Shown piece after piece: positions 1 through 6,589 of a DNA stretch of 18,324 bases (its first letter is position 1; each line of letters starts with the position of its first letter). Made by a program: the position numbers and the translations under genes. The DNA comes from JANNAV01 sp031384695 (GTDB taxonomy: Bacteria > Pseudomonadota > Alphaproteobacteria > Rhodobacterales > Rhodobacteraceae). The notes under the pieces are model-generated. The model did not search any database. It saw nothing but the letters and a program-made list of their open reading frames with translations, and was not told the origin of the DNA. The stretch covers positions 1 through 18,324 of the forward strand of contig JANNAV010000220.1 of NCBI GenBank assembly GCA_031384695.1, written 5' to 3'.

Positions 1-118
1 GCGGATGGGGGCAGGATTTCCGTTCCGTCTTTGGCGCGGCGCGTGTAGGCTTTGCGGGCAAGGGATGCAGGATGTTGGCCGATCAAACCTGACCGACGCA
101 GGAACACAGGAGACACCG
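1..118 (+). other. Leader upstream of first gene; possible tail of an upstream CDS
   Basis: No complete gene is visible here. Frame 1 stays open from the window edge to a TAG at 46-48, and frame 3 to a TGA at 90-92. Either could be the 3' end of an upstream plus-strand gene, but the pieces are too short to identify. A Shine-Dalgarno AGGAG at 108-112 serves the ATG at 119. I saw no copy of the YTGGTNNNACCAG operator found elsewhere in the window and no convincing -35/-10 pair. Confidence 0.3.
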
Positions 119-1051
119 ATGAGCCAAACCTATCGCCACGGAACCGAGCCGTTCAGCCTGCAACGGCGCAATCTGCGCGGTGGCACGGCGCCGCTTGAGG
201 GCTGGGGGTTTCGCAATGAAACCGATCCGTTGACCGATGTGCTGCTGGGATCGCCCGCGCATTTGCGGCATCTGGCGACCTCGTCCTTGTCGCGCAAGCA
301 TCTGCGGACGGGGCCGTGCAATGTGCAGGTGGGGCAGGCGCAGCACGCCGAACTGGTTTCGGCCTATGAGCATTTCGGGGTGAAGGTGCATTTCCACGCC
401 CCTGAACCGGAACTGCCGATGCAGGTTTATGCGCGCGACAGTTCGGTGATGACGCCCTACGGCGCGGTGATCACGGCGATGGCGAACTGGTGGCGGCGGG
501 GCGAGAATTACGCGGCCATCCGCACCTTTGAGGCCTTGGGCATTCCGATCTACGATATGGTGACGGCGGGCACTTTTGAGGGCGGCGATTTCAACGTCAT
601 CGAGGAGGGCTGCGTGCTGATCGGTTGCGGTGGCGCGCGCACCCAGGAAGAGGGCGCGCGGCAGGTGCAGGGCTGGTTCGAGGCCGAAGGCTGGGAGACG
701 CGGCTGGCGTTTATCGACGAGTATTATGTGCATATTGATCTGATGGTGGTGCCGGTTGCGCATAAGCTGACGGCGGTGTGTCTGGATTGCACCGAACCTG
801 CGATTGTCGATTGGCTGCGCGGCAAGGGGCACGAGATCATTGACGTGCCGTTTCCCGACACTATGGCGCTGGGGTGTAACTTCATGTCTTTGGGGCGCGA
901 CCGGGTGATTGCGCCGGTGGTTTCCAAATCGCTGATCGGGCAGTTGCGGGCGCGGGGGTTTGAGGTGGCGGCGATTGACATGTCGGAAATCTCGAAAACC
1001 GGGGGCGGGATACATTGCATGGCGCAGGCGCTGCGGCGCGAGGCGGCGTGA
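119..1051 (+). CDS. Arginine deiminase / dimethylargininase-family amidine hydrolase
   Basis: A 310-residue cytosolic protein of the amidinotransferase (GME) superfamily, which hydrolyses or transfers amidine groups of arginine-like substrates through a covalent Cys intermediate. Visible signatures are YARDSS near residue 104-109 (substrate-binding Asp), TFEGGDF at 152-158 (acidic active-site residues), His205 in YVHIDLM, and the C-terminal nucleophile Cys300 in GGGIHCMAQ. All core catalytic positions are therefore present. The ATG at 119 is chosen because AGGAG lies 6 nt upstream; the frame stays open to position 5, but that extension has no conserved look. The serine hydrolase follows after a 49-nt gap, so the two may be co-transcribed. 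The exact substrate (arginine, methylarginine or another guanidino compound) cannot be read from sequence. The length is greater than that of Pseudomonas DDAH (about 254 residues) and less than that of classical ArcA (about 410). Confidence 0.85.
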   Translation: MSQTYRHGTEPFSLQRRNLRGGTAPLEGWGFRNETDPLTDVLLGSPAHLRHLATSSLSRKHLRTGPCNVQVGQAQHAELVSAYEHFGVKVHFHAPEPELPMQVYARDSSVMTPYGAVITAMANWWRRGENYAAIRTFEALGIPIYDMVTAGTFEGGDFNVIEEGCVLIGCGGARTQEEGARQVQGWFEAEGWETRLAFIDEYYVHIDLMVVPVAHKLTAVCLDCTEPAIVDWLRGKGHEIIDVPFPDTMALGCNFMSLGRDRVIAPVVSKSLIGQLRARGFEVAAIDMSEISKTGGGIHCMAQALRREAA

Positions 1052-1100
1052 TCTGCGAACCCACCGATAGCGCCCGACAAATCGAAAAAGGAAGCCTGGT

Positions 1101-2336
1101 GTGACCAGCTACAAGAACTCGCAGCCCGCACCGCCGATCATGCTGGGCTCACCGCCTCCGAAAGAGATGCGCATCCCGATGGTTGATTGGGATCGCCCAC
1201 CCTGGAATCGCTGGGCTTTTCAACACGTGCGCGAGTTGCTGCCGACTGCGGCCATAGCGCGGGGGGACAGGGTTTCGCCTTTGCCTGCCGCGAGTGGCAC
1301 GCTTGATGATTTCGCCTACCTCGGCATTGACGGGCAAGAGACCCGGTTCTCGCAAATGCTGGACGACACCTATACCGATGCCATGTTCGTGTGGAAAAAC
1401 GGTCAGGTTCTGCATGAAAGCTATCACAATGGCATGGATGCGCAGCGCCCGCATCTGCTGCAGTCGGTCTCAAAATCCATCACCGCCGCCGCCGCCGGTT
1501 GCCTGATTGCCGACGGGTTGCTGGATCCGGCCCGGCTGGTGACCGACTATATGCCCGAGTTGGCGACGACCGCATGGCAAGGTGCGACGCTTCAACACGT
1601 ACTGGACATGACTTCTGGAACGCGGTTCGTCGAGGACTACGATGTTCGTGACAGCGATGCCGGCAAGATGGATTATTCGTCCGGCTGGAAGCCTGCCCCG
1701 CCCGGTGTTGATGTCTCGGACTGGCCGACCTGCATCTGGGACCAGATATTGGGTCTGAATGTGGCAGAGGCGGAGCATGGCGCGCGTTTTGACTATCGCT
1801 CGATCGAGACGGATATTCTGGCGCATGCGATGGAAAGGGTCAGCGGGAAGCGCCTGCCGCAGATCATTTCGGAGCGGCTTTGGCAGCCTTTGGGATGCGC
1901 GGATGACGCGAGCATCACGGTTGATACCGCGGGATATGGCCTGGCTTGCGGCGGGATAAGCGCCACTTTGCGCGATATGGCGCGGTTCGGGCTGATGCTG
2001 TTGAACACTGGCCAGACCGAGGGGCGACAGGTTGTTCCCGCAGATTGGTGTCAGGATATCCGGCACGGCAAACACGGGCTTTATGACGCGGAAAACTACA
2101 AGGAATGGCCGCGCGGGGCTTATCGCAACCAGTTCTGGGTGGAAGACAGCCAGTTGGGCCGGCATTTTTGCTTTGGTGTCTTTGGGCAAATGGTGATGGT
2201 CGCACCTGACATCGGGATGATGGCTGTCAAGCTGTCGACCTGGCCGGAGTTCATCAATGAAGAGTACTATCGGTTGACAATGGCTGGGCTCAGGGCGGTT
2301 GAGACGGCGTTCAAAAGCGGTTTGCCTTCAATCTGA
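1101..2336 (+). CDS. SxxK serine hydrolase, beta-lactamase class C / NylB-like
   Basis: A 411-residue protein of the beta-lactamase-related family (Pfam Beta-lactamase), which covers class C enzymes, esterases and 6-aminohexanoate-dimer hydrolases. The nucleophile motif is Ser122-Val-Ser-Lys125 within LLQSVSKSIT. The second conserved element is probably Tyr232 in FDYRSIETD, giving Y-R-S rather than the penicillin-binding Y-x-N and so resembling esterase/NylB members. No signal peptide is evident at the N-terminus, so a cytosolic location is likely. The GTG start at 1101 is supported by AAGGAAG at 1088-1094, 6 nt upstream. The last codons (S-G-L-P-S-I-stop) lie inside the left arm of repeat copy 1, so the native C-terminus may have been replaced by repeat sequence. 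The substrate is unknown; the preceding amidine hydrolase hints at amide or peptide-like substrates, which is inference only. Confidence 0.85.
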   Translation: MTSYKNSQPAPPIMLGSPPPKEMRIPMVDWDRPPWNRWAFQHVRELLPTAAIARGDRVSPLPAASGTLDDFAYLGIDGQETRFSQMLDDTYTDAMFVWKNGQVLHESYHNGMDAQRPHLLQSVSKSITAAAAGCLIADGLLDPARLVTDYMPELATTAWQGATLQHVLDMTSGTRFVEDYDVRDSDAGKMDYSSGWKPAPPGVDVSDWPTCIWDQILGLNVAEAEHGARFDYRSIETDILAHAMERVSGKRLPQIISERLWQPLGCADDASITVDTAGYGLACGGISATLRDMARFGLMLLNTGQTEGRQVVPADWCQDIRHGKHGLYDAENYKEWPRGAYRNQFWVEDSQLGRHFCFGVFGQMVMVAPDIGMMAVKLSTWPEFINEEYYRLTMAGLRAVETAFKSGLPSI

Positions 2337-2425
2337 ATCAGATTGAAGGCAAACCAAGACAGGCCAAACGCCGGGAATGTTGCGTTTTGCATTTGATCTG
2401 CTGATCCAGATCAAATGTAAAACGC
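2316..2425 (+). repeat. Tandem-hairpin intergenic repeat, copy 1
   Basis: Two hairpins in series. Hairpin 1 has a left arm at 2319-2336 (GGTTTGCCTTCAATCTGA), one central A at 2337 and a perfect 18-nt right arm at 2338-2355. A 26-nt linker begins aagacagg and ends gggaatgtt. Hairpin 2 has arms at 2382-2400 and 2407-2425 (19 bp, one G-T pair) with a 6-nt loop. The same layout recurs at 2494-2602 and 18108-18216 in the same orientation, with paired changes in the stems. It begins with a conserved AGCGG. The stop codon of the serine hydrolase is inside hairpin 1. It is not followed by a T-run, so it is not a standard terminator. The intergenic stretch 2337-2630 holds this copy, an operator and copy 2, and no gene. 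Confidence 0.9.
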
Positions 2426-2435
2426 TGTAGCGGCT

Positions 2436-2448
2436 TTGGTCCTACCAG
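2436..2448. promoter_or_regulatory. GntR-type operator (site upstream of M24 gene)
   Basis: TTGGTCCTACCAG, a TGGT-N3-ACCA palindrome matching the four other sites in the window (consensus YTGGTNNNACCAG). It lies between repeat copies 1 and 2. It is 182 nt before the M24 start, but only about 73 nt if repeat copy 2 is removed, which matches the spacing of the other sites. Binding by the GntR/FCD protein encoded at 13109-13801 is an inference. Confidence 0.6.
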
Positions 2449-2493
2449 ATATCGCTTGGCGGTGACGTGCTATTGGTGTTCAACTCTGTCTGG

Positions 2494-2602
2494 AGCGGAT
2501 TGCCGTCAATCTGATTCAGATTGACGGCAATCCAAGACAAGAACGGGTTGTGTAAGCTGCGAGTTGCATACAATCGGGCGAACCCGTTTGAATGCAACTC
2601 GC
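2494..2602 (+). repeat. Tandem-hairpin intergenic repeat, copy 2
   Basis: Same architecture as copy 1. Hairpin 1 arms are 2497-2514 (GGATTGCCGTCAATCTGA) and 2516-2533, a perfect 18-bp stem with a single central T. A 25-nt linker starts aagacaag. Hairpin 2 arms are 2559-2578 and 2583-2602 (20 bp with two mismatches) with a CGAA loop. Relative to copy 1, stem positions 3 and 9 of hairpin 1 differ but remain paired. This copy separates the operator at 2436-2448 from the M24 gene and ends 28 nt before its ATG. Confidence 0.9.
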
Positions 2603-2630
2603 TATGGGTTGAAGCAACCGGGGGGACGGG

Positions 2631-3824
2631 ATGGACGAGATAAAAGGCACGTCGCTGCTGCCTGATCTGGCGCGGATTGACCGGCTGATGGAGGCGGCTG
2701 GCCTGGATGTGCTGATCGCCACATCGAAGCACAACACGCAGTATCTGCTGGGCGGCTATCGGTTCATCTTCTTTGCGGCGATGGATGCGATTGGCCACAG
2801 CCGGTACTTGCCGGTGGTGATTTACCGGCGCGGGCGGCCCGAAGAGGCGGCATTCATCGGCAACAAGATGGAGGCGGGCGAGCATGCCAACCATCCGTTC
2901 TGGACACCCACTGTGTTGCCCGCGAGTTGGGGGTCTGCGGATGCGGCGGCGCTGGCGGTGGCGCATCTGCGCAAGACCGGAGCGGAGGGGTTGCGCGTGG
3001 GCATTGAGCCATCGTTTTTGCCGGTGAATGCGTGGCAGGTATTAAGTGCCGGTTGTGGGCAGGCGTTGGTGGATGCGACGGCGATGCTGGAGGCGATGCG
3101 GGCGATCAAGACGCCTGCGGAACTGGCGTTGCTGCGGCAAGCCTCGGAAATGATCACCGATTCGATGATGGCGACGATTGCGGTGGCGGATGCGGGCTGG
3201 ACGAAGGCGCGGATCATCGAGGAGTTGCGCCAGCAGGAAACCCGGCGGGGGCTGCATTTCGACTATTGCCTGCTGACGCTGGGGGCCAGCCACAACCGGG
3301 CGTCGTCAGGGCAGGAATGGCGGGCGGGCGAGGTGCTGTCGATTGATAGCGGCGGCAATTATCGCGGCTATATCGGCGATCTGTGCCGGATGGGGGTGCT
3401 GGGCGCGCCGGACGCCGAGTTGGTTGATCTGCTGGCCGAGGTGGAAGCCGTGCAGCAAGCGGCCTTTGCCCAGGTGCGTGCGGGTGCGCTGGGCGGGGCG
3501 ATGATCGAGGCGGCGGAGGCGGAGTTGCGGCGGGGGCCATCGGCCGCGTTCAACGATTTCTTTGCGCATGGCATGGGGCTGATCAGCCATGAGGTGCCGT
3601 TCTTGATGACCAATCATCCGGTGGCTTATGAGGGGGTGGATGCGGAGCGGGCGCTGGAGGCGGGGATGGTGTTGTCAGTGGAGACGACGATGCTGCATCC
3701 GACGCGGGGGTTTATCAAGATCGAGGATACTTTGGCGGTGACCGAAAGCGGCTATGAGATGTTCGGCACGCGCGGGCGGGGGTGGAACCGGGGCGGCGTG
3801 CAGGCGCGGAACGGCGGCACATAG
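2631..3824 (+). CDS. M24-family metallopeptidase (Xaa-Pro aminopeptidase / prolidase-like)
   Basis: A 397-residue two-domain protein: a creatinase/prolidase N-terminal domain (about residues 8-155) and a pita-bread catalytic domain (about 160-385). All five dinuclear-metal ligands are visible: Asp239 in SIDSGGNY, Asp250 in GDLCR, His313 in FAHGMG, Glu351 in SVETT and Glu365 in KIEDT. His320 in SHEVP is the usual catalytic histidine. The intact ligand set argues for a real metallopeptidase acting on Xaa-Pro or related bonds, not for creatinase, which lacks the metal site. The start at 2631 is the first good ATG; only a G-rich stretch precedes it, so the ribosome site is weak. It converges with the cupin gene, leaving 21 nt with no visible terminator. 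An operator upstream suggests it belongs to the same regulon as the sugar genes. Confidence 0.88.
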   Translation: MDEIKGTSLLPDLARIDRLMEAAGLDVLIATSKHNTQYLLGGYRFIFFAAMDAIGHSRYLPVVIYRRGRPEEAAFIGNKMEAGEHANHPFWTPTVLPASWGSADAAALAVAHLRKTGAEGLRVGIEPSFLPVNAWQVLSAGCGQALVDATAMLEAMRAIKTPAELALLRQASEMITDSMMATIAVADAGWTKARIIEELRQQETRRGLHFDYCLLTLGASHNRASSGQEWRAGEVLSIDSGGNYRGYIGDLCRMGVLGAPDAELVDLLAEVEAVQQAAFAQVRAGALGGAMIEAAEAELRRGPSAAFNDFFAHGMGLISHEVPFLMTNHPVAYEGVDAERALEAGMVLSVETTMLHPTRGFIKIEDTLAVTESGYEMFGTRGRGWNRGGVQARNGGT

Positions 3825-3845
3825 AGCGGTATTTTTGCCTTTGGG

Positions 3846-4253
3846 TCAGCGGATGGGCGGCAGCAGCCGGAAATCCGGCAGATCGCGCAGGGCAAGTTCC
3901 GGGCCGGCGGGGGAGTAGACCACGAACAGGGTCATCGGCGTGGGGCCGGTGTTCAGGGTGGAATGATAGCGGCTTTCGGGCACATAGATGGTTGTGCCGG
4001 GGGTGACGGTTTGGGTGATGGGGGTGCCATCGTCGTCTTCCACCATCTGCGCGCCGCTGCCTGCCATCACGAGGATGATCTCTTCGGCACCGGGGTGGTT
4101 GTGGCGGGCATGGCCGCCGCCCGGAGCGACGGTGACGATGCCGCCGGAAAACCGCGCGGCACCGTTTACTTCGGGGCCGACGGTCAGGGCAAGCTGGCCC
4201 CAATCGAAGCCGAAAGCGGAAACCTGATCGGGGTGGATGAAATAGCGGCTCAT
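3846..4253 (-). CDS. Small single-domain metal-binding cupin
   Basis: A 135-residue cupin_2-type protein. Motif 1 is complete: GGGHARHNHPGAEEI, with His51, His53 and Glu58 as likely metal ligands. Motif 2 is also complete: VPESRYHSTLN, supplying His97. One-domain cupins of this type act as isomerases, epimerases, lyases or ligand-binding proteins in sugar and organic-acid operons, so the precise activity is open. The ATG at 4253 overlaps the stop of the upstream TIM-barrel gene by 4 nt (ATGA), indicating translational coupling. It is the last gene of a three-gene minus-strand operon led by the Tm-1-like protein, so it is expected to follow the control of the palindrome at 6324-6336. Its 3' end faces the M24 gene across 21 nt. 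Confidence 0.85.
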   Translation of the reverse strand: MSRYFIHPDQVSAFGFDWGQLALTVGPEVNGAARFSGGIVTVAPGGGHARHNHPGAEEIILVMAGSGAQMVEDDDGTPITQTVTPGTTIYVPESRYHSTLNTGPTPMTLFVVYSPAGPELALRDLPDFRLLPPIR

Positions 4254-5086
4254 GGTTTCACTTTCAGCGCCTTGAAGGCGCGGGTTTGGGCGGCGATGGC
4301 GGTTTCCACCGGCAAACGCTCCATCGAGGAGGCGCCGTAAAAGCCGTGGCAGGTGGCGGCGTTTTGCAAGATGAAAGCGGCGTCTTCGGGGGTGGCGATC
4401 GGGCCGCCGTGGCACAGGATCAGGATATCGGGGCGAAACGCACGGGCGGCTGTGGCGATGGCGTCGATCTCGGCCACGCAATCGTTGAGGGTTTGCGAGG
4501 TGGTGGCACCGATGGCGCCGCCGGTGGTGACGCCCATGTGGGCGACGATGATATCGGCGCCGGCGCGGGCCATTGCGGTGGCCTCGTCCGGGGTGAAGAC
4601 GTAGGGCGTGGTCAAAAGGTCGAGCGCGTGGGCGGCGGCGATCATATCCACCTCGAGCCCGTAACCCATGCCGGTTTCCTCAAACGAGCGGCGCATGCGG
4701 CCATCGAACAAGCCGATGGTGGGGAAGTTCTGCACGCCGGAAAAGCCCATGGCTTTGAGGTCGCGCAGGAAGGGTTCCATCAGGATGAACGGGTCGGTGG
4801 CGTTGACGCCTGCGAGCACCGGGGTGTGTCTGACCACCGGCAGTACCTCGACCGCCATTTCGCGCACGATCTGGTTGGCGTTGCCGTAAGCCAGCAGGCC
4901 CGAGGACGAGCCGCGCCCGGCCATGCGGTAGCGGCCGGAATTGTAGATGATGATGAGATCAATGCCGCCCGTCTCTTCGGATTTGGCGGAAATGCCGGTG
5001 CCGGCACCCCCGCCGATGATGGGGATGCGGGCGGCAGCGAGGCCGTGGAGGCGGGAGAGGATTTCGGCGCGGGGGATGTAGGGCAT
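4250..5086 (-). CDS. Phosphoenolpyruvate hydrolase-like TIM-barrel protein (Tm-1 C-terminal-domain type)
   Basis: A 278-residue protein resembling the PEP_hydrolase family (PF09370/COG5564, predicted TIM-barrel enzyme). Recognisable segments are PIIGGGAGTGISAK at 22-35, DLIIIYNSGRYRMAGRG at 43-59, a central GFSGVQNFPTIGLFDG, the C-terminal IVAHMGVTTGG and ILCHGGPIATPEDAA. In plants and fungi this domain occurs fused behind a UPF0261 domain (tomato Tm-1); here the two are separate adjacent genes. The start at 5086 is preceded by GAGG 4 nt upstream and lies 7 nt after the Tm-1-like stop. The frame is open further upstream, but that part is proline-rich antisense-type sequence. The true reaction is not established. 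Family naming suggests phosphoenolpyruvate-type chemistry, and an aldolase or lyase role is conceivable in this context. Confidence 0.82.
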   Translation of the reverse strand: MPYIPRAEILSRLHGLAAARIPIIGGGAGTGISAKSEETGGIDLIIIYNSGRYRMAGRGSSSGLLAYGNANQIVREMAVEVLPVVRHTPVLAGVNATDPFILMEPFLRDLKAMGFSGVQNFPTIGLFDGRMRRSFEETGMGYGLEVDMIAAAHALDLLTTPYVFTPDEATAMARAGADIIVAHMGVTTGGAIGATTSQTLNDCVAEIDAIATAARAFRPDILILCHGGPIATPEDAAFILQNAATCHGFYGASSMERLPVETAIAAQTRAFKALKVKP

Positions 5087-5093
5087 GGGGGCC

Positions 5094-6278
5094 TCAGATG
5101 CTGTGAAAGGCCGCGACGCAGGCGGCGGCGAAGGCGGGGTGGTTGATGTGATCCGGCAGGCGGATGATCTGGCGATTTGGGGTTTGACGGAGGGTGGATT
5201 CGAGGGCTGTGAACAGGGCAGCATTGGCGGTGGGATCGTGGAACGGGCCGCCGGGGGTATCAAGGGCGGAAATGCCGCCTTCGGGGATCAGCAGGCGGAT
5301 CGGGCCGGGGCAGAGGTTCAGCCGTTCGGCAATCCATGTGCCGATGGCGTGGCATTCGGCGGCGGTGGTGCGCATCAGGGTGACTTGGGGGTTGTGGTAA
5401 TAGAAAAGCCGGCCTTTGAGGTGCGCGGGCACGGTTTCGGGCGCGCCGAAGTTGACCATATCAAGAGCCCCTGGCGAGCCCACCCAAGGCAGGCCGCTGC
5501 GGGCGACGGCACCGAAACGGTCGGGCGTGCAGGCGAGGACACCGCCGCAGAGCAGGTCCGCAACCTCGGTGGTGGTGATGTCGATGAAAGCGGTAAGCAG
5601 GCCGGAATCGGCAAGTTTCTCCATCGTGCGGCCACCGGTGCCGGTGGCGTGGAATACCAGACAATCGTGGCCGGGCAGGCTTTGGGTGATGGCGGTGACG
5701 CAAGCGGTGGTGACGCCGAACATCGTCAGCCCAATTGCTGGTTTCGTGACGGTTCTGGGTGCAGGATTGGCGACCATGCCGAGAAGGGCCTGGGCTGCGT
5801 TGTGCAGGATCACCCGGTTGAGGCGGTTGAGGCCTGCGAAATCGGTGATGGCGGGGACCAGGATCAGATCGGAGATGCCGACATAGGGGGCGGTATCGCC
5901 CGAGGCGAGGGTGGTGACCATGATCTTGGGCAGGCCGTAGGGCAGTTGGCGCAGGCCCGCGGTGATGATGGACGTACCTCCGCCGCCGCCGATGCCGATG
6001 ACACCCGCGATATCGGGCAGGCCGGGCAGGAACCGCGCAAAGGCCGTGGCCATCGCCGCCACCGCGCGGCCCCGGTCGGTTTGGCCAAGCACGGCCGCCG
6101 CCCCGTCGGGGTGATGGGCGGCGATCAGGCTGGCGGGAAAATCGGCGAGGCCAGCGGGGCTTTGGGTGCCGACATCGGCCAGCCGCACATCGGCGTGGTG
6201 CAGGCGCAGGGTGGCGCAGAGAAAGGCGAGTTCCGCGCCTTTGGTATCGCAGGTGCCGACACAGAGAATTTGGGGCAA
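5094..6278 (-). CDS. Tm-1-like ATP-binding protein (UPF0261)
   Basis: A 394-residue protein with clear UPF0261 features: an N-terminal ILCVGTCDTKGAEL (residues 4-17), a glycine-rich nucleotide-binding stretch GIGGGGGTS at 95-103, then VTTLASGDTAPYVG and DFAGLNRLNR. Further on are FHATGTGGRTMEKL, the TEVADLLCGG segment and a C-terminal IPEGGISALDTPGGPF. The family binds ATP in Tm-1, the tomato resistance protein that inhibits tobamovirus replication; the bacterial role is undefined. I choose the TTG at 6278 because GGAG lies 8 nt upstream and the family starts at this point. The longer frame, from a TTG at 6344, would run through the operator at 6324-6336. This is the first gene of a three-gene operon with the TIM-barrel partner and cupin, and the ABC transporter operon is divergent to it. 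Confidence 0.82.
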   Translation of the reverse strand: MPQILCVGTCDTKGAELAFLCATLRLHHADVRLADVGTQSPAGLADFPASLIAAHHPDGAAAVLGQTDRGRAVAAMATAFARFLPGLPDIAGVIGIGGGGGTSIITAGLRQLPYGLPKIMVTTLASGDTAPYVGISDLILVPAITDFAGLNRLNRVILHNAAQALLGMVANPAPRTVTKPAIGLTMFGVTTACVTAITQSLPGHDCLVFHATGTGGRTMEKLADSGLLTAFIDITTTEVADLLCGGVLACTPDRFGAVARSGLPWVGSPGALDMVNFGAPETVPAHLKGRLFYYHNPQVTLMRTTAAECHAIGTWIAERLNLCPGPIRLLIPEGGISALDTPGGPFHDPTANAALFTALESTLRQTPNRQIIRLPDHINHPAFAAACVAAFHSI

Positions 6279-6323
6279 TGGCAGGGCTCCGCGCTGGGAT
6301 CGGTAGGGTTGCTGCAAGCCTAT

Positions 6324-6336
6324 CTGGTTGGACCAG
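6324..6336. promoter_or_regulatory. GntR-type operator upstream of Tm-1-like operon
   Basis: CTGGTTGGACCAG, a TGGT-N3-ACCA palindrome, 45 nt before the TTG start at 6278. The 13-mer is identical to that in the site at 15950-15966, which also serves a minus-strand operon. Assignment to the cluster's GntR/FCD regulator is inferred from the typical FadR-family operator shape. Confidence 0.65.
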
Positions 6337-6503
6337 TTATGCAAGGGCGGATATTGCGGATGGTGGGCGTGGGGGGAGCGGTAGAAAGGCTGTAATACTA
6401 TGAATATGTGAGGTAATAATCGGGTTCAGGGTAGGCCGCCTTCCATGCAGGCACAGAGTTTTTGCGCGGTGGGTGAAAGTATGGCCTTGACGGACTTTGC
6501 CAT

Positions 6504-6516
6504 TTGGTAATACCAG
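6504..6516. promoter_or_regulatory. GntR-type operator upstream of ABC transporter operon
   Basis: TTGGTAATACCAG, identical over 13 nt to the site at 16106-16118 and, as there, followed directly or after one base by TTGACG. The identity starts three bases earlier (ATT). It ends 73 nt before the ATG of the solute-binding protein gene. Confidence 0.65.
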
Positions 6517-6589
6517 TTGACGGTATCAGATTGGCCAAACTGCCTGGGATGGCCTGATCGGAGGCGATGCATGAATGGGAGGTATACAC

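Larger units (their letters stand above)
6279..6589. promoter_or_regulatory. Divergent regulatory region between Tm-1 operon and ABC operon
   Basis: This 311-nt stretch has no gene but two operators: one at 6324-6336 nearest the minus-strand operon and one at 6504-6516 nearest the plus-strand operon. TTGACG occurs at 6487-6492 and again at 6517-6522, flanking the second operator; either could be a -35 element. No good TATAAT partner is evident, so exact promoters are uncertain. A perfect TTGGCCAA lies at 6531-6538. The spacing suggests that each operator sits over its own promoter. Confidence 0.55.

Noticed and set aside
2319..2425. Repeat hairpins as intrinsic terminators of the serine hydrolase gene
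   Set aside because: Neither stem is followed by a T-run, and the same element also lies between an operator and a downstream gene.
2631..3824. Creatinase assignment for the M24 protein, tempting beside an amidine hydrolase
   Set aside because: All five metal ligands of the peptidase site are present, which points to a prolidase/aminopeptidase P-type enzyme rather than a metal-free creatinase.
3825..3850. Possible decayed fragment of the tandem-hairpin repeat (agcgg followed by a T-rich stretch)
   Set aside because: Only the first few bases match and no stem forms; the sequence also runs into the end of the cupin gene.
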